Assembly: GCA_004211785.1 (NCBI GenBank)
Contig: SHBX01000023.1
Span: forward strand, 1-48,174
Length of the DNA: 48,174 nt
Reading direction: 5' to 3'
DNA from: Winogradskyella sp.
GTDB taxonomy: Bacteria; Bacteroidota; Bacteroidia; Flavobacteriales; Flavobacteriaceae
A program made the translations under genes and the position numbers. A model generated the notes under the pieces. The model made no database searches and had not been told where the DNA came from. It worked only from the letters and a program-made list of their open reading frames with translations. Below are positions 1 through 8,613 of this stretch, one piece after another. Position 1 is the stretch's first letter, and each line of letters begins with the position of its first letter.

Positions 1-1
1 A

Positions 2-505
2 GATGTATAACCAGGTAGTGTAGCAGCTTCAATCTATAACATTACGACTATAAATACCAATGGTTTAGTAGCAAGTGCTGGTGCACCAGCTACTGGCAAT
101 GGCTTTGGAGCTAATGAGATATCGGATGATGCCTATACCAACACCACAAATGCACCGGTTATAGTGACGTATACAATAGTACCAGTAAGTGCAGATAATT
201 GTGAAGGTGATGGATTTGATGTTAATGTGACGATTAGCCCTGAGCCAATATTATCCACAACTTTAGATGCAACAGTATGTAGTGATGATGTTAGTGGTGT
301 CGTTTTAGATGTAGAGCCAGGCAGTATAGCAGCAGCAACATTTAATATCACAGCGATAAATACTAATGGTCTAACTGCTAGTGCAGGCTTACCAGTCGTA
401 GGCAATGGCTTTGGAGCTAATGAGATATCGGATGATGCCTACACCAATACAACCAATGCACCGGTTATAGTGACGTATACAATAGTACCAGTAAGTGCAG
501 ATAAC
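2..505 (+). repeat. 306-bp tandem coding repeat
   Basis: A 306-bp unit (102 codons) is repeated in frame. GGCAATGGCTTTGGAGCTAA occurs at 95 and again at 401, and GATGTA...CCAGG occurs at 2 and 308. The second half of the unit (95-200 against 401-506) is nearly identical, while the first half has diverged more. Near-identity points to recent duplication or gene conversion within the adhesin-like gene. More copies probably lie upstream of the window. Confidence 0.85.
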
Positions 506-2224
506 TGTGATGGCAACCCATTTGATGTAAATGTTACGGTTGATCCGGAGCCTACACCAAATTACACTAATCAAGTAACTGGAAGTCCTCATGAAATTAG
601 AGTTTGTGATGATGATCAAACACAACTTTTAGTAGAATTATTTGATCTAACTCAATTGGAAGGTGATATAATACCTCTTGGTTCAGGTTATAATGTAGTT
701 TATTTTAGAACCTTACAGGATGCAATAGATAGAGTTAACGGAATTCCAGATCCAATGAATTACCCTAATATAGACCCAGTTGAAACTATATATGTAAGGG
801 TCGAGAATTCTTTTGATTGTTTTACTATTGTAGAAATAGAAATTGAAGTATTTCCATTACCTGATGCAAGCGTTGCTGTTACGGACTGGTTAGTTTGTGA
901 AAACGATACAGATTTCCTTTTTGATTTTGAATTAAACTCTAAAATTCCTGAAATCTTAGGCCCTAATCAAAGTGAGATTGATTTTGAAGTAACTTTTTAT
1001 TCTACGCAAGTTGCAGCTGATACTGAAGACCCAACATTTTTGTTAGACGGTACTTCTCATCAAAATGTTGGTAATCCGCAACCTATTTTTGTAGTTATAT
1101 CTAATAGAATTACTGGTTGTACAATTAGCCAGCAAACATTTAACATTGAGGTACAAGATGGTGCTGATGCTTTTGACGTTGTTTACGAAGAATGTGATGT
1201 TGTCAATGATAATGATGGTTCAACCCAGTTTGATTTAGAATCTCAAATACCTTTCATATTAGGCCCTGCTCAGAGTCTAACTGATTTTAGTGTGGATTTT
1301 TATGCTGATTTTGATGATGCGTTTGAGGGCAATACTAATATATTACCTTTAGTATATGAAAATGTAGACATACCCACCCAAGTTGTTTATGCAAGGGTAA
1401 GTAATGTGTTAAGTCCAGAAGAATGTTTTGATATTGCCGAAGTCACGCTTCAAACTAACTTACTTCCAATTTTTGATTTAGATGAATCTTACACCTTATG
1501 TTTGGCAAGTAATAGTGAGGCAGTAGTTCCTATTCCTCCGGTTATAGATACAGGATTGTCTGATGCAGATTACGCTTTTGAGTGGCGTTTTAATGGCGAT
1601 GTTATGCCTACTGAAACCAGTTCTAGTTTAATACCAACTCAAGGAGGTACTTATAGTGTGCTTGTTACTGACATATCAACATCTACAGTGACGATGTGTA
1701 CTAATTTTGACGAAACAGAAGTTGTTGAAGGAGGTATTCCTGATATGTTTGATGTTGAAGTGACCTCACAAACATTTACGGGTAATAATATGATCATTGC
1801 AACAGCGACTGGCAATAGCACCTACGAATTTAGTTTAGATGATGGTCCGTGGCAATTAAGTGGAGAATTTGAAAACGTTACAGGTGGTGACCATATTATA
1901 GCTGTTAGAGATGTTTTAGGTTGTGGAATTTTATACGAAAACATTACTGTAATCGATTATCCAAAATTCTTTACACCAAATGGTGATGGTAATAATGATA
2001 CTTGGACAATAAAAGGAATCGACTCACAGCCGTCATCAGTAATATATATTCATGATCGTTATGGTAAGTTGTTAAAACAATTAAGCCCTACAAGTCCTGG
2101 TTGGGATGGAACATATAACGGTAATAGAATGCCAAGTAGTGATTATTGGTTTACTCTAGAATATACTGAGCCAACAAATGACGAAAAGCGAACATTCTCT
2201 GCGCATTTCGCTTTGAAACGATAA
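11..2224 (+). CDS. Large secreted repeat protein with type B T9SS C-terminal domain (5' partial, interrupted)
   Basis: This is the C-terminal part of a cell-surface or secreted protein. The last about 85 residues (FTPNGDGNNDTW near 1969, then DRYGKL, GWDGTYNG and a final ALKR) are a gliding-motility-associated C-terminal (CHU_C/TIGR04131) domain, which in this phylum directs export through the type IX system. The N-terminal part has two copies of a 102-residue repeat rich in Asp, Asn and Thr, of the Ig/PKD-like kind. The frame is open back to position 11, but 8-10 is TAA where the next repeat has GAG (314-316), so the gene is either broken or carries a sequence error. No ATG or signal peptide lies within the window. 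A GTG at 164 could be called as a start, but it falls inside a repeat and is not credible. The adhesin-like role is inferred from architecture. Confidence 0.8.
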   Translation, partial: PGSVAASIYNITTINTNGLVASAGAPATGNGFGANEISDDAYTNTTNAPVIVTYTIVPVSADNCEGDGFDVNVTISPEPILSTTLDATVCSDDVSGVVLDVEPGSIAAATFNITAINTNGLTASAGLPVVGNGFGANEISDDAYTNTTNAPVIVTYTIVPVSADNCDGNPFDVNVTVDPEPTPNYTNQVTGSPHEIRVCDDDQTQLLVELFDLTQLEGDIIPLGSGYNVVYFRTLQDAIDRVNGIPDPMNYPNIDPVETIYVRVENSFDCFTIVEIEIEVFPLPDASVAVTDWLVCENDTDFLFDFELNSKIPEILGPNQSEIDFEVTFYSTQVAADTEDPTFLLDGTSHQNVGNPQPIFVVISNRITGCTISQQTFNIEVQDGADAFDVVYEECDVVNDNDGSTQFDLESQIPFILGPAQSLTDFSVDFYADFDDAFEGNTNILPLVYENVDIPTQVVYARVSNVLSPEECFDIAEVTLQTNLLPIFDLDESYTLCLASNSEAVVPIPPVIDTGLSDADYAFEWRFNGDVMPTETSSSLIPTQGGTYSVLVTDISTSTVTMCTNFDETEVVEGGIPDMFDVEVTSQTFTGNNMIIATATGNSTYEFSLDDGPWQLSGEFENVTGGDHIIAVRDVLGCGILYENITVIDYPKFFTPNGDGNNDTWTIKGIDSQPSSVIYIHDRYGKLLKQLSPTSPGWDGTYNGNRMPSSDYWFTLEYTEPTNDEKRTFSAHFALKR

Positions 2225-2245
2225 TATGATTCAAATATGAGTCAT

Positions 2246-2281
2246 AAAAAAAGCCTTTGAAGATATTCAAAGGCTTTTTTT
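2246..2281. terminator. Bidirectional intrinsic terminator between the T9SS protein gene and rho
   Basis: An 11-bp perfect stem, AAGCCTTTGAA (2251-2261) with TTCAAAGGCTT (2266-2276), has a four-base loop and is flanked by an A-run on the left and a T-run on the right. It can therefore terminate both converging transcripts. Confidence 0.9.
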
Positions 2282-2302
2282 ATTATGATAAAATGTTAAG
2301 TC

Positions 2303-3952
2303 TTAACCGTTCATTGAGATTAAAAACTCTTCATTATTTCTAGTTTGTTTAAAGCGGTCATTAATAAATTCCATAGCTTCAACTGGGTTCATATCAGCTA
2401 AGTATTTACGCATTACCCACATACGTTGTATTGTTGTGTCGTCTAATAACAAGTCGTCACGTCTTGTACTAGATGATGTTAAATCGATAGCAGGGAAAAT
2501 ACGACGGTTAGCAATTTTACGATCTAACTGTAATTCCATGTTACCAGTTCCTTTGAATTCTTCAAAGATAACCTCGTCCATTTTAGAACCTGTCTCTGTT
2601 AATGCTGTGGCAATAATGGTTAATGACCCACCATTTTCGATATTACGAGCAGCACCAAAGAAACGTTTAGGTTTGTGTAAGGCATTTGCATCTACACCAC
2701 CAGATAAAATCTTACCTGATGCAGGTTGTACGGTATTATAAGCACGTGCTAAACGTGTAATAGAGTCTAATAGTATTACAACATCATGACCACATTCTAC
2801 CAAACGCTTTGCTTTTTCTAAAACAATGTTAGCAATCTTTACGTGCTCATGAGCTTCTTTGTCAAAAGTTGAAGCAATAACTTCACCACGAACATTACGT
2901 TGCATGTCTGTTACCTCTTCAGGACGTTCATCAATTAATAAAATCATTTGATAAACTTCTGGGTGATTAGCAGCAATTGCATTTGCAACATCCTTTAATA
3001 ACATGGTTTTACCAGTTTTTGGTTGTGATACAATCATACCACGCTGTCCTTTTCCGATAGGAGCAAAAAGGTCCATAATTCTTGTCGAAATCGTCGCTTG
3101 CTTATCGGCAAGGTTAAACTTCTCTTTCGGGAATAATGGTGTTAAGTGCTCAAAAGCAACACGGTCTCTTACAACTTGTGGACTTTGACCATTAATTTTA
3201 CTCACTTTAATTAAAGGGAAATATTTTTCACCTTCTTTTGGAGGACGTACATGTCCAAGAACAGTATCTCCAGTTTTTAGACCAAATAATCTAATCTGAG
3301 ATTGAGATACATATATATCATCAGGAGATGTTAGGTAATTATAATCCGAAGATCTTAAAAAACCATAACCATCTTGCATGATGTCTAAGACACCTTCACT
3401 TTCGATGATCGCATCAAATTCAAAATCTGGCTCACGGTAACGGTTTCTGTTGTCCTTATTGCCATTATTTTTTTGATTCTGATTTTTGTTTTGGTTTTTG
3501 TTACGATTGTTATTATCGTTTTTCTGATTCTGATTCTTGTTTTGATTTTGGTTACGACGATTATCATCTCTTTTTTGAGGTTGCTTTTGGTCGTTTCTAG
3601 AGTCTTTTGAATGCTGCTGAGGTTTTGCATTAGACTTATCATCAGTTTTAGTTTCTGAAGATTTGTCATCAAAATCCATCTTTTGTTGTTCTTTTTTCTC
3701 TTGCTGAGGTTTTTGTACACGCACTCTTTTTTGACGTTGTTGAGGTTGTTTTTGTGTACTTTTTTCTTCAGAAGACTTGTTATCTTCTTTAGCAACTGCC
3801 TTTACTGCACTAGGATTGGCAGCTTGATAGTCTAAGATTTGATAAACTAAATCTAACTTCTTTAAAGAGCGATACTTTGGGACTTTTAGTTGTTTTGCAA
3901 TCTCCTGTAATTCAGGTAGTTTTTTTGCTTTTAACTGTGAAATTTCAAACAT
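2303..3952 (-). CDS. rho: Transcription termination factor Rho with long disordered insert
   Basis: Rho is the hexameric RNA-dependent ATPase that ends transcription. The 549-residue protein has a Rho N-terminal helical domain (about 1-45), a low-complexity Lys/Gln/Asn/Asp insert (about 50-172), the cold-shock-like RNA-binding domain (about 178-255, [13 protein letters not shown]) and the RecA-type ATPase domain. The latter has Walker A QPKTGKT at 310-316, Walker [17 protein letters not shown] and the [11 protein letters not shown] segment. E. coli Rho is about 419 residues, and the extra length is the insert, which contains [10 protein letters not shown] twice, 17 residues apart. Such inserts are usual in Bacteroidota Rho. 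The start ATG at 3950-3952 gives the expected [16 protein letters not shown]-terminus. Confidence 0.97.
   Translation of the reverse strand: MFEISQLKAKKLPELQEIAKQLKVPKYRSLKKLDLVYQILDYQAANPSAVKAVAKEDNKSSEEKSTQKQPQQRQKRVRVQKPQQEKKEQQKMDFDDKSSETKTDDKSNAKPQQHSKDSRNDQKQPQKRDDNRRNQNQNKNQNQKNDNNNRNKNQNKNQNQKNNGNKDNRNRYREPDFEFDAIIESEGVLDIMQDGYGFLRSSDYNYLTSPDDIYVSQSQIRLFGLKTGDTVLGHVRPPKEGEKYFPLIKVSKINGQSPQVVRDRVAFEHLTPLFPKEKFNLADKQATISTRIMDLFAPIGKGQRGMIVSQPKTGKTMLLKDVANAIAANHPEVYQMILLIDERPEEVTDMQRNVRGEVIASTFDKEAHEHVKIANIVLEKAKRLVECGHDVVILLDSITRLARAYNTVQPASGKILSGGVDANALHKPKRFFGAARNIENGGSLTIIATALTETGSKMDEVIFEEFKGTGNMELQLDRKIANRRIFPAIDLTSSSTRRDDLLLDDTTIQRMWVMRKYLADMNPVEAMEFINDRFKQTRNNEEFLISMNG
3467..3547 (-). 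repeat. 51-bp repeat coding Asn/Gln/Lys stretches inside rho
   Basis: The codons for [10 protein letters not shown] occur at 3547-3518 and again at 3496-3467 (minus strand), a 51-bp period. The surrounding sequence consists of near-repeats of AAT/CAA/AAA codons. It lies wholly in the disordered insert, so changes in copy number would leave the Rho core intact. Confidence 0.75.
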
Positions 3953-4135
3953 TAATATGTGTGTATAGGATTATAATAATGGGTTTGATTAATTAAAATT
4001 TTCTAATGAAATACAATAAAAGAAAATGAGAAATTAAATCGGAAGAAGTACTTTGCAACTTTTTGATTGCTATAGCACTAGTGCAATAATACAATTTTTA
4101 TTTAAAAATAGGTATATCATTTAAAAATAAACTGC

Positions 4136-4143
4136 TAATTTTG
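4136..4143 (+). promoter_or_regulatory. Probable -7 element (TAATTTTG) for the DUF4293 gene
   Basis: TAATTTTG fits the Bacteroidota -7 consensus TAnnTTTG and lies 23 nt before the ATG at 4167. No clear -33 TTTG is seen at the usual distance, so the call rests on the -7 element and its position. Confidence 0.5.
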
Positions 4144-4166
4144 TGCATTAATTATATAGAATAGCA

Positions 4167-4577
4167 ATGATTCAACGTATACAGACACTTTATTTGTTAA
4201 TCGCAGTAGCAATATCTGCTGGTTTAATTTTTGTGTTCGATTTGTATACAGATAAAAACCAAGCACTTGTGTTTGCTAAAGATAACTACCTGTATTTAGG
4301 TTTGTTTTTGAGTTCTGCTTTGTTATCTTTGATTTCGATATTTAGTTTTAAAAATAGAAAATCTCAGTTTGTTCTGGGACGACTTAATATAATATTAAAC
4401 TTTATTTTACTAGGAGTGTTCGTGTATCAGTCTCTAAATTTATCTGGAGAAACTTTGGTTTCTGAGAAAGGTATTGGGTTGATTCTTCCTATTTTTTCTA
4501 TCGTGTTTTTAGTCTTAGCAAATAAGGCAATTAAAAAGGACGAGGATCTCGTAAAATCTGTAGATAGATTGCGATAA
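4167..4577 (+). CDS. DUF4293 family membrane protein
   Basis: A 136-residue protein of unknown function with four predicted membrane segments (about 5-25, 43-62, 71-90 and 101-119) and a short charged C-terminus (KKDEDLVKSVDRLR). The opening MIQRIQTLYLL is typical of the DUF4293 family, which is found in Bacteroidota and often lies beside rho, as here, where it is divergent from it. A terminator follows directly. No catalytic motif is visible and no biochemical role is claimed. Confidence 0.85.
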   Translation: MIQRIQTLYLLIAVAISAGLIFVFDLYTDKNQALVFAKDNYLYLGLFLSSALLSLISIFSFKNRKSQFVLGRLNIILNFILLGVFVYQSLNLSGETLVSEKGIGLILPIFSIVFLVLANKAIKKDEDLVKSVDRLR

Positions 4578-4605
4578 ACACCCAAAATCTTAGTAGTATT
4601 AGTGC

Positions 4606-4641
4606 GAAAAAGCCCGATGTGAAAACTTCGGGCTTTTTTTT
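4606..4641. terminator. Intrinsic terminator
   Basis: AAGCCCGA (4610-4617) pairs with TCGGGCTT (4628-4635) around a ten-base loop. An A-run precedes it and an eight-T run follows, so it can serve both the DUF4293 gene and the converging phosphoesterase gene. Confidence 0.88.
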
Positions 4642-4648
4642 GCTTTTT

Positions 4649-5143
4649 TCACCTTCTGGAAAATTCAATAACCTCAAGGTTATCAATTTTTTTTCCATCA
4701 ATTGTAAATCGGAGCATAGTTCTTACTTTATGAAATCCATGTGTGCCAATAGCTCCAGGATTAATATGTAAAACATTTAGCTTTTTATCGGGCATTACTT
4801 TTAAGATGTGTGAGTGCCCACAAATAAATAGTTTTGGTGGATTAAGACGTATTTCATCCTTTACTCTATTATTATAATTTGGTGGATAACCACCAATATG
4901 TGTTATCCAAACATCAACATCTTCGCACATAAACCTATTATGCTCTGGAAATTCTGCTCTCGCTTCTGCATTGTCGATATTACCATAAACAGCACGAAGT
5001 GGTTTCAATTTTTTTATGGCATCGGTCACTTTTAAGTCGCCAATATCACCTGCATGCCATATCTCATCAGCTTGCTTTACATGTTTTAATATATTTCCAT
5101 CGATGTAGCTATGTGTGTCAGATAAGAGTAGGATTTTTTTCAT
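4649..5143 (-). CDS. YfcE/MJ0936-family metallophosphoesterase
   Basis: A 164-residue cytosolic phosphodiesterase or phosphatase of the small calcineurin-like family. The metal-binding motifs appear in order: DTH at 9-11, GD near 33 (WHAGDIGD), GNID near 55 (usually GN[CH]D), a lone His in THIGG near 82, and GHSH near 109. Length and motif spacing match the YfcE/MJ0936 type. The start at 5143 gives MKKILLLSDTHSY, with the first motif at the expected place. It is transcribed alone and converges on the DUF4293 gene. The substrate cannot be told from sequence. Confidence 0.9.
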   Translation of the reverse strand: MKKILLLSDTHSYIDGNILKHVKQADEIWHAGDIGDLKVTDAIKKLKPLRAVYGNIDNAEARAEFPEHNRFMCEDVDVWITHIGGYPPNYNNRVKDEIRLNPPKLFICGHSHILKVMPDKKLNVLHINPGAIGTHGFHKVRTMLRFTIDGKKIDNLEVIEFSRR

Positions 5144-5211
5144 GCTTATGTTCTGAAAATACTAGAGATTGAATTAAAAATATTTAGGATTTCTTTAGAA
5201 GTAAAAACAGT

Positions 5212-5219
5212 TATCTTTG
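5212..5219 (+). promoter_or_regulatory. Probable -7 element (TATCTTTG) for truA
   Basis: TATCTTTG matches TAnnTTTG and ends 28 nt before the TTG start of truA. No convincing -33 element was found. Confidence 0.5.
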
Positions 5220-5247
5220 TTGCTTTTAAATGCAAAAATAAAGTTTT

Positions 5248-5994
5248 TTGAGGTATTTTATTCAATTGTCATATAACGGAGGTGCTTATCATGGTTGGCA
5301 AATACAGCCTAATGCTGTAACTGTTCAGGAAACCATACAAGATGCACTTTCCAAATTATTGAATACAGAATTAAGCATTACCGGTGCTGGTAGAACGGAT
5401 ACTGGTGTGCATGCATCACAAATGTTTGCGCATTTTGATATTGATGAAACTATCGACACTGAAAAACTTGCATACAAACTCAATTCATTTTTACCAAAAG
5501 ACATAGCTATACAATCTATTTTTCAGGTTAATAATGATGCGCATACAAGATTTCATGCTATAAAGCGTAGTTATGACTATAAAATTGTTTTAAAAAAAGA
5601 TGTGTTTCAGTTTGATTATGCATATTACATGCATCAAAATTTAGATGTAGATAAAATGAATGAAGCGGCAAGTATATTGCCTGAGTATAAAGATTTTCAA
5701 TGCTTTTCAAAAAGTAATACCGATGTAAAAACATATAATTGTAAAATTGAATATGCACAATGGAAATTAGAGGATGATATGCTCATCTTTACCATTAGCG
5801 CTGATCGTTTTTTGAGAAATATGGTAAGAGCAATCGTAGGGACATTAGTAACTATTGGTTTAGGCAAGCTTGAAGTCGATGATATGCACAAAATTATTGC
5901 ATCAAAAAATAGAGGAGAAGCAGGATTTTCTGTGCCAGCAAAAGGCCTATATTTGACAGAAGTTCTGTATCCAGAAAATATAAAATTGAATTAG
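5248..5994 (+). CDS. truA: tRNA pseudouridine(38-40) synthase TruA
   Basis: TruA isomerises uridines 38-40 in the tRNA anticodon stem-loop to pseudouridine. The 248-residue protein has the hallmark GAGRTDTGVHA with catalytic Asp51, the N-terminal YNGGAYHGWQIQP and the C-terminal RFLRNMVRAIVG and AGFSVPAKGLYL segments. The start is TTG (5248-5250). A stop at 5239-5241 lies in frame just upstream and no ATG or GTG lies between, so TTG is the only start that keeps the conserved N-terminus. An ABC exporter follows 25 nt downstream and may be cotranscribed. Confidence 0.96.
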   Translation: MRYFIQLSYNGGAYHGWQIQPNAVTVQETIQDALSKLLNTELSITGAGRTDTGVHASQMFAHFDIDETIDTEKLAYKLNSFLPKDIAIQSIFQVNNDAHTRFHAIKRSYDYKIVLKKDVFQFDYAYYMHQNLDVDKMNEAASILPEYKDFQCFSKSNTDVKTYNCKIEYAQWKLEDDMLIFTISADRFLRNMVRAIVGTLVTIGLGKLEVDDMHKIIASKNRGEAGFSVPAKGLYLTEVLYPENIKLN

Positions 5995-5996
5995 TA

Positions 5997-6012
5997 TCAC
6001 GTAAAAACGTGA
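5997..6012 (+). other. Short hairpin between truA and the ABC exporter
   Basis: TCACGT, AAAA, ACGTGA forms a perfect 6-bp stem with a four-base loop. It starts just after the truA stop and ends 7 nt before the exporter ATG. With no T-run it is not a classic terminator. It could stabilise the mRNA end or affect initiation. Confidence 0.5.
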
Positions 6013-6019
6013 CAATAAT

Positions 6020-7789
6020 ATGGCAGAAGACCAGAAGAAAATATTTGACGTAAGCTTGTTCAAACGATTGCTTAATTATATTAAACCATATCGCATGGTT
6101 TTTATAGTGTCCTTAATTTGTGTTGTTGGCTTGGCTGTTTTTGGAGCCTTAAGACCTTATGTGCTAAAAGAGGCTATTGATTCTCAAATTGCACTTAAAA
6201 AGTATAATGGCTTTGTGTTCTATATTGTTTTAATGCTTGGGCTTCTCTTCCTTGAAGTTGTATGCCAATTACTCTTTATATATTATGCGAGTTGGTTGGG
6301 CCAATCTGTTGTAAAAGATATAAGAGTTAAGCTGTTTAAGCATATGCTAAAATTTAAAATGACTTACTATGACAAGTCTTCAGTTGGTGTTTTAATTACA
6401 AGAGCTGTAACTGACATGGAGCGTATTGCTGATATTTTTGGACAAGGTCTGTTTATGATTTTTAGTGATATTCTTAAGATGGCTGTGGTCGCAGGTTTTA
6501 TGATTACTATGAATTGGAAGTTGAGCTTGATTGTTTTTGTAACGTTACCAGTAATTGTTTTTGCAACTAAGATTTTTCAAAGGTATATGAAGCGTGCTTT
6601 TGAAGATGTACGTACCGAAGTCTCTAACCTTAATTCTTTTGTGCAAGAGCGTGTTACGGGTATGAAAATCCTTCAGCTTTTTACAAGAGAAAAAACAGAA
6701 TATAAAAACTTTACCAAAATTAATGAACGGCATAAAAAAGGCTGGTTAAAAACGGTCTGGTATAATTCTATTTTCTTTCCAATTGCTGAATTTTTATCGT
6801 CAGTAACACTAGCTACAATAATTCTTGTTGGAGGTTATAATATTGTCGGAGAAAATTCTATGACAACTATAGGTCAACTAGTATCATTTACGATGTTTAT
6901 ACCAATGTTGTTTAGACCATTGAATCAGATTGCTAATAAGTTTAATACTCTGCAAATGGGTATGGTAGCAGCAGACCGTGTGTTTAAAGTTTTGGATACC
7001 GAATCTCAAATTGATGACATAGGTCAGCTTGAAGCTGATAATTTTAAAGGTGATATTTCACTTAAAAATGTTCGTTTTTCTTACATAAGAGGTGAAGAGG
7101 TGCTAAAGGGAGTGTCGTTAGATATTAATTCTGGCGAAACAATAGCTATCGTTGGTGCAACTGGTGCTGGTAAGTCAACTATAATTAATCTATTAAATCG
7201 TTTTTATGATATCGATTCTGGTGAGATAGTCATTGATGGCACAAATATTAATGCATTTTCTCTAAAATCTTTACGTGAGCAAATTGCTGTAGTATTGCAA
7301 GATGTTTTCTTATTTGCAGATACTATTCTGAATAACATAACTTTAAATAACCCAGATATTTCTGAAGTTGATGTTGTTGAAGCAGCTAAGGCTATAGGTA
7401 TTCATGATTTTATATCTAGCTTGCCAAACGGATATCATTATAATGTAAAGGAACGCGGTGTGATGTTATCTTCTGGACAGCGACAATTGATTTCCTTTTT
7501 ACGTGCCTACATGACTAATCCTAGTATATTAATTTTAGATGAAGCGACGTCTTCTGTAGATTCTTATTCAGAGCAGTTAATGCAAGATGCAACAGATAAA
7601 ATTACTCAAGGTAGAACATCTATTATTATTGCTCACCGTTTGGCAACCATTCAGCAAGCTGATAAAATAATAGTTATGGATGCTGGACAAATTGTTGAAA
7701 TTGGTACACATCAAACACTTCTAGAAAGAGAAGATGGTTATTATCGCAATCTATACGAAGTGCAGTTTCTTAATGCCGAAGCAGTCTAG
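6020..7789 (+). CDS. ABC exporter, fused membrane and ATPase domains (MsbA/MdlB-like)
   Basis: A 589-residue half-transporter. Six membrane helices lie in about residues 20-315, followed by one nucleotide-binding domain with Walker A GATGAGKST (379-387), signature SSGQRQ (484-489), Walker B with catalytic Asp-Glu 507-508 (ILILDEATS) and H-loop His539. The signature reads LSSGQ, not LSGGQ, as in many exporter half-subunits. It should dimerise in the inner membrane and drive lipid, peptide or drug export, but the substrate is not evident. It follows truA and meets the DUF3667 gene tail to tail, the coding ends overlapping by 4 bp. Confidence 0.93.
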   Translation: MAEDQKKIFDVSLFKRLLNYIKPYRMVFIVSLICVVGLAVFGALRPYVLKEAIDSQIALKKYNGFVFYIVLMLGLLFLEVVCQLLFIYYASWLGQSVVKDIRVKLFKHMLKFKMTYYDKSSVGVLITRAVTDMERIADIFGQGLFMIFSDILKMAVVAGFMITMNWKLSLIVFVTLPVIVFATKIFQRYMKRAFEDVRTEVSNLNSFVQERVTGMKILQLFTREKTEYKNFTKINERHKKGWLKTVWYNSIFFPIAEFLSSVTLATIILVGGYNIVGENSMTTIGQLVSFTMFIPMLFRPLNQIANKFNTLQMGMVAADRVFKVLDTESQIDDIGQLEADNFKGDISLKNVRFSYIRGEEVLKGVSLDINSGETIAIVGATGAGKSTIINLLNRFYDIDSGEIVIDGTNINAFSLKSLREQIAVVLQDVFLFADTILNNITLNNPDISEVDVVEAAKAIGIHDFISSLPNGYHYNVKERGVMLSSGQRQLISFLRAYMTNPSILILDEATSSVDSYSEQLMQDATDKITQGRTSIIIAHRLATIQQADKIIVMDAGQIVEIGTHQTLLEREDGYYRNLYEVQFLNAEAV

Positions 7790-8613
7790 TTAATAGTGTC
7801 TTTAACTGTTCTTGCGGCCTCATTGGCTGCCTTCTGGGCTTCAATCATTTTTTGAAAATCACCATTAAAATACATTAAAACAGCAACAGCTACTGAGGCG
7901 AGAACTGTAAATGCTATAAGCGCGCATATGAAAATTAGCGTTCGTAAAATAAAATTTGTCCAATCTAAATTGAAGATACGTTTAAGAGCGTAACCAATAT
8001 ATAAAAACTGAACAGGTGATAATATAATAGAAGTAGTTCCTAAAGATAAATCAAAAGCTGCTGCCGTTAATGTAATAACAGTACTAATAGCACTTAATTG
8101 GGCCAGTAGATACATATATATAACTAAATGTTCAGTGTAATTGTACTTAAATTTCTTTTCGCCAATAAATACCAATTTAGAAACGAGCGCATAAATAGGA
8201 ACATTTAGCATCATAGCAATAGATTGGTAATCTTGGATAAATTCTAAAATCTTTGTATTAAATTCTTTAGTGGCTTCAGTAGAAATAGATTCCATACTCA
8301 TAGCTTCAGGAAAGAATCTTTGAAGAATAAAAAGCTGCACTCCTGCTATTGTTATTGCAATGGCAAAGTAACTGATGACATTGACGTACTTTTTTCTTGT
8401 TCCAGAAATGTAAGATCGTACTACAGCTTCAGGTTTTAAGAAAAGCGCTATAAACGTTTGTAGGAGCTTGTTGTCATAGTTTAAAAACTCTTCAGAAAAA
8501 TGAGAGAATAGATTACCAAACGTTAATCTATTTCTAATGACACGAGCACCACATTTGTTACAGTAGTCACTATCAGGCAAGAGTTCTATTTTACAATTTT
8601 TACAATTTATCAT
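7786..8613 (-). CDS. DUF3667 zinc-ribbon membrane protein (copy 1)
   Basis: A 275-residue protein starting with a four-Cys zinc ribbon (CKNC at 4-7, CNKCG at 18-22), then a conserved FSEEFLNYDNKLLQTF..LFLKPEAV region and a Tyr-Ile-Ser-Gly-Thr-Arg-Lys-Lys-Tyr segment, then four or five membrane helices. This is the DUF3667 architecture, function unknown. It overlaps the neighbouring paralogue by 4 bp (ATGA), so translation is probably coupled. It ends the folP-cdaA-DUF3667-DUF3667 operon. Confidence 0.88.
   Translation of the reverse strand: MINCKNCKIELLPDSDYCNKCGARVIRNRLTFGNLFSHFSEEFLNYDNKLLQTFIALFLKPEAVVRSYISGTRKKYVNVISYFAIAITIAGVQLFILQRFFPEAMSMESISTEATKEFNTKILEFIQDYQSIAMMLNVPIYALVSKLVFIGEKKFKYNYTEHLVIYMYLLAQLSAISTVITLTAAAFDLSLGTTSIILSPVQFLYIGYALKRIFNLDWTNFILRTLIFICALIAFTVLASVAVAVLMYFNGDFQKMIEAQKAANEAARTVKDTIN

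Noticed and set aside
95..506. CRISPR array or phage-type direct repeats
   Set aside because: The repeat unit is 306 bp, in frame and coding; there are no short repeats with unique spacers anywhere in the window.
3385..3795. Lys/Ile-rich minus-strand ORF in a second frame of rho
   Set aside because: It is a by-product of the low-complexity Asn/Gln/Lys insert; composition is abnormal and no family is visible.
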